A stretch of 64,000 bases of DNA from JBFLYZ01 sp040756415 (GCA_040756415.1 JBFLYZ010000008.1:1-64000), one strand, 5' to 3'; positions 8,899 to 18,440 are shown, numbered from the stretch's first letter. Notes: generated from the letters alone by a model not told the origin. Made by a program: numbers and translations.

Positions 8899-11601
8899 TC
8901 AGTTTTTCTGGCGCAGGATCTGCACGAAGCCCGTCAGCGTGCGCGGCTGTATGCCGGTAAGGCGGATCTCGTTGGCTATGCAAACGTAATAGTAAACGCC
9001 ATCGGAGCAGGGCTGCTTGCTCTTCATGTGCGTGCCGTCCCAGTTAATGTCGGGATCGGTGCTGGTGAACACCACTTCGCCCCACCGGTTGTATATCTGG
9101 ATATCCACATCCTTGACGTATTTATAAGGGAAGGGGACAAAGTAATCGTTGATGCCGTCACCGTTGGGCGTAAACACGTTGGGCAGCTCGTAAAGCGGGC
9201 AGTTATCGGCACATACCATATTGCTGGTTACGCTCTCGTTGTTGAACGAATCCAATGCGGTTACCCAGTAGCAGCCGGCAATAGAGAACAGGGAATCATG
9301 CAGCAAAGTGGTATTGATCGCACCGTTGATCGTGATCAGCAAAGTGGGGTCTACTCCCTGCACCGGGGTATAGTAGATGTTATAGCCCACTATGTCATCC
9401 GCGCAGCTCAGGTTGGGATTGTTCCACGAGAGCGAATTGAACGAGGCATCGCAATCCGACACAATGGCCAGCACGGGAGCGCAGGGCGGAATGAGATCGA
9501 GCGGTATGCCGCATTTTTCCTGGCTCCAGTTGATCAACGGCCGGGGCAGCGTAAGATCCGAATACTGACCGTAAGCCTTGATCTTGTAGCAATAGGTAGC
9601 CCCGTTCACCAGGCCGTTGTCTACGTAAGTGGTTTGCGCGGTGCTGTCGAGCAGCACCCAGTTGCCCGAGCCGGTTGGCGTTTCTTTGTAAATGTGGAAC
9701 AGGTAATTGGTCCAGGGCACATTATACTGCCAGCTCAGCGTAAGCTGATTATCGCCCGGGGTAAGGCTGAGATAAACGGATGAGGCGTTGCTGGCCCTGC
9801 ACAGGGTATCGCTGCCGTTCTGGGCAAAAAGCTGAACGCTGTACACAAAGGCGCTGGCATCGGTGCCCAGGCCGGTATCGATGAAGGAGTCGATCGTAAG
9901 GGCCGAGTAAGTAGGAGCGGTAAATGTCGCCACGGGAGCGCTGAAATTCGGGGTAGTGAGCCCTGCGCCCCTGTATACCTTGTACACATAAGGCCCGGGG
10001 TGCGCAAGCGTATCCAGGTTGTTCGCTCCCGCCAGGGGCCGTATCCATTTCACGCGTATCGTATCGCTGTTGCCGGTAGAAACCACATCCACGTTCCGCA
10101 TAATGGGCACATCCATGAGCAGGCGCGTACAGAAAGGAGGCGAGGCATAGCTCACGGCCCCATCCGAATAAGTGGCCACCACGCGGTAGGAATAATTCAC
10201 TCCGTATACAAGGTTGTTGTCCGTGAATACGGTATTGTAATACCCGTTATTGACGCCAACCAGGGTGTATCCCCACGATGCAGGCACATCGGTTTCGCAG
10301 GGCGAGGGGACAAGCGAGTCGCAGGAGCTTTTCCTGTATATCTTATAGCCCGTTACGAAATTGGAATTAGGATTACAGGGTGCGGTACCCCAGTAGAGCC
10401 GTATGGAATTGCATTCCGGAACGGCCGAGTCGATCGATACGGGAGGGGCGTGTACATATATGAGCACGCTTTGCAGGTCCACCAGGGGGTTCTGCGGATC
10501 GTTATCGGCTGCTTTGAACACGGCCAGGTAAGGCTGGTTGCGTACGAGGTTGCAATTGGTGTTCCAGTTGAAAGTGCCGGTAACCGGGGGTACGCTGGGC
10601 GTGCCCGGTGCCGTAAAAGTAGCCGGGGGATTGACCGAGTTGAAAATGCCACCGGTGGCCGAAAGTGTGATCAGGTCATTATCCGGATCGGTGGCCGTTA
10701 CCTGGAAGTTAAGCGTATTGCCCGCCATCACGCAGGTATCCTGCACATTGGTTATGGCGGGCGGGTTATTCGGGCAGTTATCGATGTCTACCTGAAGGTC
10801 GCGCATCACGTACCCGATCAGGTACCACTGCCCGTCAGGGGCTTTTCTCCATTCCTTGATCAGCATGGCAAAATTATGCTCCTGCGGATAGGAATTAAAA
10901 GGAGGGTTAGGGCCGGGTTGAGGCGTATTCCAGATCAGATCGCCTGTCATTGGGTTGACCGAAATGTTGGGTTGATAGTTGTAGGGCAGGTTGTTGTTGA
11001 ACTGCTGAACGGGTACACCGCCTGCGCCCAGGCACAAGGTCAGCTCGTACGAAAGGCTGTCGCCATCCGGGTCGTAGGCACCGGGGTTGTGAATGAACAA
11101 TTTATACAGACAGCCATTATCGATAGGCGGATAGGTGAGCACAGGTGAGCTGTTATTGTTGAAGAGAAAGGGATTGATGATGAGGCGGCTCCTGATGTAA
11201 AAGGGCACATTCACTGAATTGGGGATATTGACTATGCCGGCATTCCTGTTGGGGTCCATCATATAGATGTCGTATGTGCCCGGTCCCGGATAGGTATGGG
11301 TGCCCGTATATTTATTGATGCGGATATCGTTGGTGGTATCTACCCCATCACGTACCGGGCAGTCGCAGCGCACGCCACAACCCCCGTTAGAGCGGTAAAA
11401 GGTGGCGCTGTCGCCATCACCGAAGTAAACCACCAGCTCGCAGCGGTCGGCCGGGCTGCTTTGCTTGGTATAGGTGGTAACGGTGATCTCATAATTATAC
11501 CCCGAAAGCCATCGGTAGGTGATCTCGCCCGCGCGGTTATGCGTGGCGAAGGCCCAAACGGCAGCGCATGAAAGCAATGCGGAAAGTAAAAGCTTTTTCA
11601 T
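8899..11601 (-). CDS. Giant surface protein with CHU_C (gliding-associated) C-terminal domain
   Basis: A 900-residue secreted protein. The start at 11601 begins a signal peptide (KKLLLSALLSCAAVWAFA); an alternative start four codons upstream lacks merit. After ATHNRAGEITYRW comes a PKD/cadherin-like region with GAYDPDGDSL and TATDPDNDLI, then several fibronectin-III-like modules with Trp/Tyr patterns. The last ~85 residues are the type B C-terminal domain (NVFTPNGDGINDYFVP, IYNRWGEVVFTS, DGVYYYVC) that directs T9SS export or attachment in gliding Bacteroidota. Family proteins are large adhesins or filament components. It is a clear paralogue of the adjacent 11822-14491 gene, with the same domain order and matching blocks throughout, pointing to tandem duplication. 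The ligand is unknown. Confidence 0.85.
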   Translation of the reverse strand: MKKLLLSALLSCAAVWAFATHNRAGEITYRWLSGYNYEITVTTYTKQSSPADRCELVVYFGDGDSATFYRSNGGCGVRCDCPVRDGVDTTNDIRINKYTGTHTYPGPGTYDIYMMDPNRNAGIVNIPNSVNVPFYIRSRLIINPFLFNNNSSPVLTYPPIDNGCLYKLFIHNPGAYDPDGDSLSYELTLCLGAGGVPVQQFNNNLPYNYQPNISVNPMTGDLIWNTPQPGPNPPFNSYPQEHNFAMLIKEWRKAPDGQWYLIGYVMRDLQVDIDNCPNNPPAITNVQDTCVMAGNTLNFQVTATDPDNDLITLSATGGIFNSVNPPATFTAPGTPSVPPVTGTFNWNTNCNLVRNQPYLAVFKAADNDPQNPLVDLQSVLIYVHAPPVSIDSAVPECNSIRLYWGTAPCNPNSNFVTGYKIYRKSSCDSLVPSPCETDVPASWGYTLVGVNNGYYNTVFTDNNLVYGVNYSYRVVATYSDGAVSYASPPFCTRLLMDVPIMRNVDVVSTGNSDTIRVKWIRPLAGANNLDTLAHPGPYVYKVYRGAGLTTPNFSAPVATFTAPTYSALTIDSFIDTGLGTDASAFVYSVQLFAQNGSDTLCRASNASSVYLSLTPGDNQLTLSWQYNVPWTNYLFHIYKETPTGSGNWVLLDSTAQTTYVDNGLVNGATYCYKIKAYGQYSDLTLPRPLINWSQEKCGIPLDLIPPCAPVLAIVSDCDASFNSLSWNNPNLSCADDIVGYNIYYTPVQGVDPTLLITINGAINTTLLHDSLFSIAGCYWVTALDSFNNESVTSNMVCADNCPLYELPNVFTPNGDGINDYFVPFPYKYVKDVDIQIYNRWGEVVFTSTDPDINWDGTHMKSKQPCSDGVYYYVCIANEIRLTGIQPRTLTGFVQILRQKN

Positions 11602-11821
11602 TCCAAAAACCACATAAATATACTTAAAAAAGCAGCACGGGGGAATTAAGGAGGGCAGGCCTTAAATCAACGTAAAGTTAAGCAATTTATTGTGTAGACG
11701 AAACCACAAATTTACCCGTTCGGCTATGGTTAAGCCGGTATTGACAAATGCCGGGTGCCGGCCTTCACGCTTAAGAAGAGACGTAAAGCCAGGCAATGGT
11801 TGCCTTTGGGGCAAAGCTGAA
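11602..11821. other. Spacer between the two CHU_C paralogues
   Basis: About 220 bases without a convincing gene. A weak hairpin AGGCAA-tgg-TTGCCT at 11791-11805 could terminate the upstream minus-strand gene. A near -7 box TATATTTA (minus strand, around 11616-11623) could serve the 8899-11601 gene. Both are low-confidence readings. Confidence 0.35.
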
Positions 11822-14491
11822 TCACCGGATCAAATGCACGAAACCCGTCAGCACGCGCTTTTCTATCCCCTCCAGGTGAATCTCATTCACCACGCACACA
11901 TAATAGTAGACGCCATTGGAGCAAAGCTGCTTGCTCAGCAGGTGCCTTCCGTCCCAGTTAATATCGGGATCCGAAGCGGTGAACACCAGGTCGCCCCAGC
12001 GGTTGTATATCTTCAGGTCTATATCCTTAACGTATTTGTAAGGGAAGGGGATGAACAGGTCGTTGCTGCCGTCACCGTTCGGGGTGAATACATTAGGCAG
12101 TGCATATTCGGGGCAATTGTCGGCACAGGCGCTCATGCCTGCGGGGCTTTCGTTATTGAACGAATCGATCGCGGTCACATAATAACATCCGGCAATGGAG
12201 GTCAGGGAGTCATCGATGTAAGTAGTGATCAGCGCGCTGGGTACGGTGGCGATCAGGTTATAGTCGCCATTCAGTACGGGAGTATGATAGATATTGTAGG
12301 CCACCACGTCATCGGCACAGCTCAGGTTGGGGTTGTTCCAGGCAAGGGCATTGGACGACAGCTCGCAATCGGCCGTAACAGTAGCTGCAGGAGCGCAGGG
12401 CGGCACCAGGTCGACCGGTATGGCGCACTTCTCTTCGCTCCAGTTCACCAGGGGCGAGGGCAGGCTTTGATCGGAATACTGGCCCAGCGCTTTCACTTTG
12501 TAGCAATAGCTGGTGCCGTTGGCCAGCGAATCGTCAGTATAGCCGGTGGCCGCGGTGCTGCCGATCAGCACAAATGATGTTCCGTTAAAACGGTACACTT
12601 CATATAAATAGTTGTTCCAGGGCGTATTGAAGCTCCAGCTCAGGTTCACGGTGTTATCGGCAGGCGATGCGCTGAGGTAGACCGATGAGGCGGGGGTGGA
12701 AGAGCAGATCAGTTGCGAGCCTGAATAAAAATCGATGCGGTAACACCAGGCCGAATCGGCCGTGTTGAGATTATTGTCGGTAACGCCTGTTGCGGTGAGC
12801 AGGTAAAATGCGCTGGCGGTAATGGAGGCGCTCAACTGCGAAGGATTGGTAAAACCGCTCTTCCGGTAGATATCATAGCGGTAGGGGGGCGGATAGGCAA
12901 GGGTATCGAGCCCTGCAGCCCCGGCAGAGGGCCTTTCCCAGCGCAGGTCTATCGTTCCCACCGTGGCGCTGGTGGAGGTAACATCCACATTGGTGATAAT
13001 AGGCACCTCTTTCCTGAGGCTCACGCACACGGGGGCCGAGGCATAGCTTTCCGTACCATCGGCATAACAGGCTATAACGATGTAGGAATAACTTACACCG
13101 TAGCTCAGGTTCACATCGGTGAATACGGTGGTGGTAGTGGTTCCCGCATAGGTATAGCCGCTCGCAGCGGGTACACCGGTTTCGCAAACGGCCGGGCTCC
13201 AGGGGCTGCAATCGCTCTTGCGGTATATCCTGTACCCCGATAAAGGATTGGAAGCGGGATTGCAGGTAGCCGCATCCCAGGTCAGCGTGATGTTATTGCA
13301 TTGCGAGCTGGCAGACAGGTTGAGCACCGGTGGCGCAAGCACATAGATCATTACGCTTTGGTAGTTGGCCAACTGCACCTGCCCGTCATTGTCGATGGCT
13401 TTGAAGGAGACCAGGTAAGGCTGGCTGCGCACGCGCTCGCATGAAGGCGTCCATGAAAAAGTGCCTGTTGCGGGCGAGCCCTGGGGCTGGGCCGGTGTGG
13501 TAAAACGCGAAGAATCGGGGTTGAGGCCGAAGGTGCCGCCCAGGCCTGAAAGGGTAAGCAGGTCGTTATCGGGATCGCTGGCCGTAATGCCGAAAGTAAG
13601 TAGCTGGTTGGCGGTTATGCAGGTATCCGTTAGCGTAGCAAGCTGGGGGGGCTGATTGCTGCAGTTATCCACTTCAACCTGGAAGTCGCGTTCCACCCAG
13701 CCTACTTTTATCCATTGCCCGCTGATCTTTCTCCATTCGTGGATAATGAACGCAAAATTATACGATTGGGGTATGGGAAAATTAACGTTCGGTACGGGTG
13801 AGCACCATTTAAATATACCGGTAACGGGATCGATAGAAACCCCGCTGGGGATAAAATAGAACGGCACATTATTACCTCCCGCGCCCAGGCAGGCGCTCAG
13901 GCTGAACGAAAGGCTGTCACCGTCAGGATCATAGGGCGCGGCATCGTGATAAAAGCATTGCCCGAAGCAGGCCTCATCGATGGGAGGGTTATTGAGCTGA
14001 ACCGAGCTGTTGGGTGGGTTTATGAAAGGATTGATGTTCAGCCAGGCTTCCAGGCGAAAGGCAGCGGTGCCCGAGTTGGGGATGTTGACTATCCCCGCGT
14101 TACGGGCGTAGCTTTCCATATAAACCAGGTAATTGCTGGGCGCATTATAGGTGTGCTCCGTGTAATAAATGTTCTTCTTGATACAGGCTGCCACCATTTC
14201 GCCCATTCGCTGCGGAGCAATGCAGTCATCGTTCGGCCCGGGCAAAGGGCCGTTGATCCGGGGCGCCATGGCTGAACTGGCAGGGCCGTCACCGAAGAAC
14301 AGCTCCTGTTCGCAATCATCGGTATTCGTGCTGCAAGTATTGGTATATATAATTATGTAAAAGCCGTACTTATACTGGCCGGGCCCGGGGGAGCCCAGGT
14401 AAACATAGGTGATCTCTCCCGCCCTGAAGTGGGACGCAAGAGACGGTACAGCGACCGCGAAAAGAAAAATAATTGCGATCAGTTTTTTCAC
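11822..14491 (-). CDS. Giant surface protein with CHU_C C-terminal domain, tandem paralogue
   Basis: About 889 residues from a GTG at 14491, chosen because it starts the signal peptide (KKLIAIIFLFAVAVPSLAS); an ATG-led frame reaches to 14542 but adds a non-signal-like segment. The mature protein opens HFRAGEITYVYL, matching its neighbour. It then shows PYDPDGDSL, TASDPDNDLL, several fibronectin-III-like repeats, and the C-terminal NVFTPNGDGSNDLFIP / IYNRWGDLVFTA / NGVYYYVC domain. Expected to be a T9SS-exported adhesin-like protein. A TACATTTA box with TTTG about 20 bases further upstream lies on the minus strand near 14510-14540. Confidence 0.83.
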   Translation of the reverse strand: MKKLIAIIFLFAVAVPSLASHFRAGEITYVYLGSPGPGQYKYGFYIIIYTNTCSTNTDDCEQELFFGDGPASSAMAPRINGPLPGPNDDCIAPQRMGEMVAACIKKNIYYTEHTYNAPSNYLVYMESYARNAGIVNIPNSGTAAFRLEAWLNINPFINPPNSSVQLNNPPIDEACFGQCFYHDAAPYDPDGDSLSFSLSACLGAGGNNVPFYFIPSGVSIDPVTGIFKWCSPVPNVNFPIPQSYNFAFIIHEWRKISGQWIKVGWVERDFQVEVDNCSNQPPQLATLTDTCITANQLLTFGITASDPDNDLLTLSGLGGTFGLNPDSSRFTTPAQPQGSPATGTFSWTPSCERVRSQPYLVSFKAIDNDGQVQLANYQSVMIYVLAPPVLNLSASSQCNNITLTWDAATCNPASNPLSGYRIYRKSDCSPWSPAVCETGVPAASGYTYAGTTTTTVFTDVNLSYGVSYSYIVIACYADGTESYASAPVCVSLRKEVPIITNVDVTSTSATVGTIDLRWERPSAGAAGLDTLAYPPPYRYDIYRKSGFTNPSQLSASITASAFYLLTATGVTDNNLNTADSAWCYRIDFYSGSQLICSSTPASSVYLSASPADNTVNLSWSFNTPWNNYLYEVYRFNGTSFVLIGSTAATGYTDDSLANGTSYCYKVKALGQYSDQSLPSPLVNWSEEKCAIPVDLVPPCAPAATVTADCELSSNALAWNNPNLSCADDVVAYNIYHTPVLNGDYNLIATVPSALITTYIDDSLTSIAGCYYVTAIDSFNNESPAGMSACADNCPEYALPNVFTPNGDGSNDLFIPFPYKYVKDIDLKIYNRWGDLVFTASDPDINWDGRHLLSKQLCSNGVYYYVCVVNEIHLEGIEKRVLTGFVHLIR

Positions 14492-14642
14492 GCGGGGGTA
14501 AAATCGATATGTAAATGTACTCGAATACCTAAAAATAAACAAACACCGGCTTTGACCGCGGCAAACGCAAAAGGTTGCATTTTATTGCCGCTCCCCTCGC
14601 TTTCTGGGGCCTATACCCACGGGAACGTCAGCGGATAATGAC

Positions 14643-14650
14643 TATCTTTG
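14643..14650 (+). promoter_or_regulatory. -7 box abutting the rlmN start
   Basis: TATCTTTG fits TAnnTTTG exactly and ends one base before ATG 14652 and four bases before ATG 14655. Transcription from it would start at or inside the start region, so the mRNA would be leaderless or the second ATG is used. Confidence 0.55.
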
Positions 14651-14651
14651 T

Positions 14652-15728
14652 ATGATGAGCGTGAAACAGGATATCCGCAAGCTTTCATTGGAGGAGCTGA
14701 AGGCCTTTTTCCTCGAAAAAGGGGAAAAGGCCTTTCGGGCCGCGCAGGTGTACGAATGGCTGTGGAAGCGGTCCGCGCGTTCATTCGATGCGATGACCAA
14801 CCTGAGCAAAGATACCCGCGCCCTGCTCGACTCCTGTTTTGTGATCAACGCCATAGGCATAGACAGCTTTCAGAAGAGCAATGACCGCACCATCAAATAC
14901 GCCTTCCGGCTCTATGACGGCAACATCGTGGAAGGCGTGCTCATTCCCACGGAAACGCGGATGACGGCCTGCGTCAGCTCGCAGGTGGGTTGCTCGCTCA
15001 CCTGTAAGTTCTGCGCTACGGGCAGGCTGGAGCGCCTACGCAACCTGGATGCGGCCGAGATATATGATCAGGTAGCGATCATACGCGAAGAGGCGGTAAA
15101 GCAGTACGGCATTCCCCTGACCAACATCGTGTACATGGGAATGGGCGAGCCCCTGCTGAACTATAAGGACACGCTCCACTCCATCGAAATGATCACCTCT
15201 CCCGCGGGGTTGGGCATGTCGCCCCAGCGTATCACCGTTTCCACTGCGGGTATAGCCAAAATGATACGCAGGCTGGGCGATGACGGGGTGAAGTTCAGCC
15301 TGGCCCTCTCGCTGCACGCGGCCAACGATGAGAAACGCAGCCGCATCATGCCCATCAACGAGCAAAACTCGCTCGATGCCCTGGCCGATGCCCTGAACTA
15401 CTTCACGGAGAAGACCGGTGAGCGGGTAACCTTCGAGTATATTATTTTCAAAGACTTCAACGATACCGAGGATGACGCGCGTGAACTGGCTGCGTACTGC
15501 AGGCGGGTGAAGGCCAAAGTGAACATCATTGAATACAATCCCATTGAAGGCGGGGAGTTCAGGCAAACGCTGCCCGAGCGGCTGAGGCGCTTCGTTGATC
15601 ACCTGGAAAGGAACCGCATTATCGTGAACGTGCGCAGAAGCCGGGGCAAGGATATTGACGCGGCCTGCGGGCAGCTCGCCAACCGTAATAAGTCGGGATT
15701 AGGTAAACGCAAACTGAAAGCTGCGTGA
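14652..15728 (+). CDS. rlmN: 23S rRNA/tRNA adenine-C2 methyltransferase RlmN
   Basis: A 358-residue radical SAM enzyme that methylates C2 of A2503 in 23S rRNA and A37 in tRNAs. The [4Fe-4S] ligands are CSLTCKFC, residues 114-121. The methyl-carrying Cys is probably Cys339 in DAACGQLAN near the C-terminus. Other hallmarks are YMGMGEPLLNY, the RITVSTAGI segment and ALSLHAAND. ATG 14655 is an equally possible start. It heads a coupled operon: its TGA overlaps the GTG of the polyprenyl synthase (GTGA). Confidence 0.97.
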   Translation: MMSVKQDIRKLSLEELKAFFLEKGEKAFRAAQVYEWLWKRSARSFDAMTNLSKDTRALLDSCFVINAIGIDSFQKSNDRTIKYAFRLYDGNIVEGVLIPTETRMTACVSSQVGCSLTCKFCATGRLERLRNLDAAEIYDQVAIIREEAVKQYGIPLTNIVYMGMGEPLLNYKDTLHSIEMITSPAGLGMSPQRITVSTAGIAKMIRRLGDDGVKFSLALSLHAANDEKRSRIMPINEQNSLDALADALNYFTEKTGERVTFEYIIFKDFNDTEDDARELAAYCRRVKAKVNIIEYNPIEGGEFRQTLPERLRRFVDHLERNRIIVNVRRSRGKDIDAACGQLANRNKSGLGKRKLKAA

Positions 15729-16699
15729 GCAGGATAGACGAGATAAAAGCCCCGATAGCCGCTGAAATGGATGAGTTCGAGGTCCGTTTCAGGCAAAGCA
15801 TGAAGAGCGATGTGCCCCTGCTCGATAAGATCACACACTACATCATCAAGCGAAAGGGTAAGCAGATACGCCCCATGTTCGTTTTCCTTTCCGCCAAATT
15901 GTGCGGTGGCGTTTCTGATTCGGCCTATCATGCGGCCTCGCTGATCGAGCTGCTGCATACCGCCACGCTCGTGCATGACGATGTGGTGGACGACAGCAAC
16001 GAGCGCAGGGGGTTCTTTTCCGTGAACGCCTTATGGAAGAATAAGATCGCGGTGCTGGTGGGTGATTACCTCCTTTCGCGCGGGCTGCTGCTGGCGGTAG
16101 ATAATAAGGAGCACCGCCTGCTGGGCATCGTTTCGAACGCGGTGCGCGAGATGAGCGAGGGCGAGCTGCTGCAGATCGAGAAGGCCCGCAGGCTGGACAT
16201 AGAAGAGAAAGTATATTTCGATATCATCCGTCAAAAGACAGCGGTGCTCATCGCTTCGTGCTGCGCCTGCGGTGCGGTAGCGGCCAGCGCTGACGATGCC
16301 ACGGTGCAGAAGATGCGCCTGTTCGGTGAGTACGTAGGCATAGCTTTCCAGATCAAAGACGACCTGTTCGATTACGGCAATGCCGAGGAGATCGGGAAGC
16401 CCACCGGCATCGATATCAAGGAAAAGAAAATGACCCTGCCGCTCATTTATGCCCTGGCAAAATCAGGCTGGCCGGAAAAAAGAAAGATCATCAATATCAT
16501 CAAGAACCATAACGATGATCCTGAAATGGTGAGGCAGGTGGTGGAGTATGTCCTGGGTAGCGGGGGCATTCAGTATGCCCAGGAGAAAATGGAAGATTAT
16601 AAAGCCCGTTCGCTACAGCTCCTGTCTGAATTCGAGAACAACCCGGCCCGCGATTCGCTGGAGCAACTGGTCAGGTATACCACAGAAAGAAAGAACTGA
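15725..16699 (+). CDS. Long-chain polyprenyl diphosphate synthase
   Basis: A 324-residue trans-prenyltransferase that adds IPP units to an allylic diphosphate. The first Asp-rich motif DDVVD is at residues 85-89 and the second DDLFD at 212-216, with GKQIRPMF near residue 45. The residue five positions before the first motif is Ala rather than an aromatic, which in this family goes with long products, so the product is probably the menaquinone side chain (inference). The start is GTG overlapping the rlmN stop. Its own stop overlaps the ATG of the next gene (TGATG). Confidence 0.92.
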   Translation: MSRIDEIKAPIAAEMDEFEVRFRQSMKSDVPLLDKITHYIIKRKGKQIRPMFVFLSAKLCGGVSDSAYHAASLIELLHTATLVHDDVVDDSNERRGFFSVNALWKNKIAVLVGDYLLSRGLLLAVDNKEHRLLGIVSNAVREMSEGELLQIEKARRLDIEEKVYFDIIRQKTAVLIASCCACGAVAASADDATVQKMRLFGEYVGIAFQIKDDLFDYGNAEEIGKPTGIDIKEKKMTLPLIYALAKSGWPEKRKIINIIKNHNDDPEMVRQVVEYVLGSGGIQYAQEKMEDYKARSLQLLSEFENNPARDSLEQLVRYTTERKN

Positions 16700-17565
16700 T
16701 GCGCTTGCTCGCCTGCATACTCCTCGGACTCCTTGCGGTTCCTGCTGGTGCGCAGTGGCAGAAATTCTATTACGAGCACGGCATCATCAAAAGCGAGGGC
16801 ATGTTCGTGAACGGGATCATGCATGGCGAGTGGACCTTTTACCGCGAAAACGCCCGGGTGCGCAGCCACGGATATTACAAGAATGGCGTGGCCGACAGCT
16901 TCTGGATATTCTACGATGAGAACGAGTGCCTGACCAAGGCCGGCTATTTCAAAGGAGGGAAGTTCGAGGGGCTGTGGACCTTTTACAGCCAGGAGGGCAA
17001 GGTGCGGGCTACCGGATATTATGCCAGGGGTATGCTGAACGGGCTGTGGACGGAATATTACCCCGATGGACAGAAAAAGTACGAAGGCTATTTCGTAAAC
17101 GAGACCAAGCAGGGCAAGTTCGTGCATTGGCATTACGAGGGGTATAAAGTGGCCGAAGAGGAATATAAGGATGGCGTGCTGCACGGAAAACACACCGAGT
17201 ATTACAAAAACGGCATTGTGAAAAGCGAGATGCACTACAAAATGGGCAAGCTGCACGGTGCCTGGATGCTCTGGTACGAGGATGGCAAGCTTCGCACGCA
17301 GGGTACGATGAAGAATAACATGAAGGAAGGCGAATGGAAGTTCTGGGGAGATAACGGCAAGCTGCTGGTGAAAGGAAATTACCGGCATAACCAGTATAAC
17401 GGGAAATGGACGGAGTATGACGGCAAGGGCCAGAAAGTAAGCGAGGGAAAATTCTACGAGAACAAGAAAAAAGGCAAATGGATCTATTATAATGAGTACG
17501 GGCTGATCTATAAAGTGGAGATCTTCAGGAACGGTAAAGCAATCAAAGAAATAAACTATGGCTAG
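16699..17565 (+). CDS. Secreted MORN-repeat protein (YwqK-like)
   Basis: A 288-residue protein with a signal peptide (LLACILLGLLAVPAGAQ) followed almost entirely by MORN-type repeats of about 23 residues (YYKNGIVKSEMHYKMGKLHG, WTEYYPDGQKKYEGYF and others), around ten in all. Such proteins form elongated beta sheets and are annotated as YwqK family 'antitoxins', a label with little support in Bacteroidota. No catalytic motif is present. It is coupled to the prenyl synthase upstream by a one-base overlap, and its last eight bases overlap the start of a second MORN gene. It is probably periplasmic or outer-membrane associated. Confidence 0.75.
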   Translation: MRLLACILLGLLAVPAGAQWQKFYYEHGIIKSEGMFVNGIMHGEWTFYRENARVRSHGYYKNGVADSFWIFYDENECLTKAGYFKGGKFEGLWTFYSQEGKVRATGYYARGMLNGLWTEYYPDGQKKYEGYFVNETKQGKFVHWHYEGYKVAEEEYKDGVLHGKHTEYYKNGIVKSEMHYKMGKLHGAWMLWYEDGKLRTQGTMKNNMKEGEWKFWGDNGKLLVKGNYRHNQYNGKWTEYDGKGQKVSEGKFYENKKKGKWIYYNEYGLIYKVEIFRNGKAIKEINYG

Positions 17566-18004
17566 GAACATCTTAAACATGATCATTGTCGGGTGCACGC
17601 TCGCTTTATTCTCCTGTTCCTCGGAGAACACGGGCCGCGGGGATGCCGGCAGGAGCGGAACCGGTGGGGACGAAGCGGAGGACCTGGTGCTGGCTGTTGC
17701 ACCGGATACATCCGTTATCAGGAACAACGGAGAATACGAAGAGTTCTATCCCAATGGCATACGCAAGACCAAGGGGTTTTACCTCAATGGCAAGCGGAAC
17801 GGGCAATGGTTCTTCTGGTACGAGAACGGCAAAATGTGGAGCGTGGGCTTTTATAAGGATGGCGTGCGTGACGGACGTACCTCGGTCTATTATGAGAACG
17901 GCCAGTTGCGTTACGATGGCCAGTATAAGGACGGCAAGCGTTCGGGCAAATGGAAGTTCTATGATGAGGCCGGTAAGCTGCTGAAAGAGGAGCAGTTCGA
18001 CTGA
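17558..18004 (+). CDS. MORN-repeat lipoprotein
   Basis: A 148-residue protein with a lipoprotein signal (MIIVGCTLALFSC, predicted lipidated Cys20) and a short low-complexity linker. About four MORN repeats follow (NGEYEEFYPNGIRKTKGFYL, NGQWFFWYENGKMWSVGFY, DGRTSVYYENGQLRYDGQY, SGKWKFYDEAGKLL). It overlaps the previous MORN gene by eight bases and closes the rlmN operon. The shared repeat type suggests the two proteins act together at the envelope, but the role is not known. Confidence 0.75.
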   Translation: MARNILNMIIVGCTLALFSCSSENTGRGDAGRSGTGGDEAEDLVLAVAPDTSVIRNNGEYEEFYPNGIRKTKGFYLNGKRNGQWFFWYENGKMWSVGFYKDGVRDGRTSVYYENGQLRYDGQYKDGKRSGKWKFYDEAGKLLKEEQFD

Positions 18005-18086
18005 CGCGTGCCCGGGCTCAAATCCTTAACATGTTTTTGTTGAAAAGATCATCTCCCGCGGCTGGTGGCTGAACCGGTCTATCGCC

Positions 18087-18094
18087 TATATTTG
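18087..18094 (+). promoter_or_regulatory. -7 box upstream of small hypothetical gene
   Basis: TATATTTG matches TAnnTTTG, 21 bases before the ATG at 18116. No clear -33 element. Confidence 0.5.
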
Positions 18095-18115
18095 TTTCAG
18101 TCTATTTTACCAGTT

Positions 18116-18385
18116 ATGAGCCAAGCTACCAACCACTATTTACGCCAGGCCGGGATCGATACGGGAGGAGTAAGCATCAACGACCTGCGCGAAAGGGAAT
18201 TCAACGGCAAAAGCCTTTCGGAACAGGAGAAAACAGCCCTGGCTAACTTTGACAGGTTCCGTATTGCCGAGCTGAACAAGCAGCCTGACGATCTTTCTTT
18301 TCATAGGCGTTACCGCGAGCTGCAGGTTATGGCCAACCTGGGCAATTACGAGGAATTTCTCAAAGAAAAGTATAACACGATCTGA
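18116..18385 (+). CDS. Small protein of unknown function
   Basis: An 89-residue acidic/basic mixed soluble protein from the ATG at 18116. A longer in-frame reading from 18065 would have to start upstream of the -7 box and is less likely. Visible parts: NHYLRQAGI, a SINDLREREFNGKSLSEQEK segment predicted helical, and FHRRYRELQVMANLGNYEEF near the end. There is no signal peptide, membrane segment or known motif. It has its own promoter-like box and is followed by a terminator, so it looks like a real single-gene unit. Confidence 0.6.
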   Translation: MSQATNHYLRQAGIDTGGVSINDLREREFNGKSLSEQEKTALANFDRFRIAELNKQPDDLSFHRRYRELQVMANLGNYEEFLKEKYNTI

Positions 18386-18407
18386 GCGCGCATAACCTGT
18401 GCCCGTA

Positions 18408-18440
18408 AAGCCAACCCCGTCAACCCAGGCGGGGCTTTTT
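18408..18440 (+). terminator. Intrinsic terminator after the 18116 gene
   Basis: A CCCCG/CGGGG stem, extended by flanking A/T pairs, is followed by a CTTTTTATTT run. It separates the small gene from sucA. Confidence 0.6.

Noticed and set aside
10000..11148. 382-residue open frame opposite a CHU_C gene
   Set aside because: Antisense shadow of a clear secreted protein; no signal peptide or known motif.
16597..17727. 376-residue minus-strand frame over the MORN gene
   Set aside because: The repeats on the opposite strand create the long open frame; the MORN reading has a signal peptide and real repeats.
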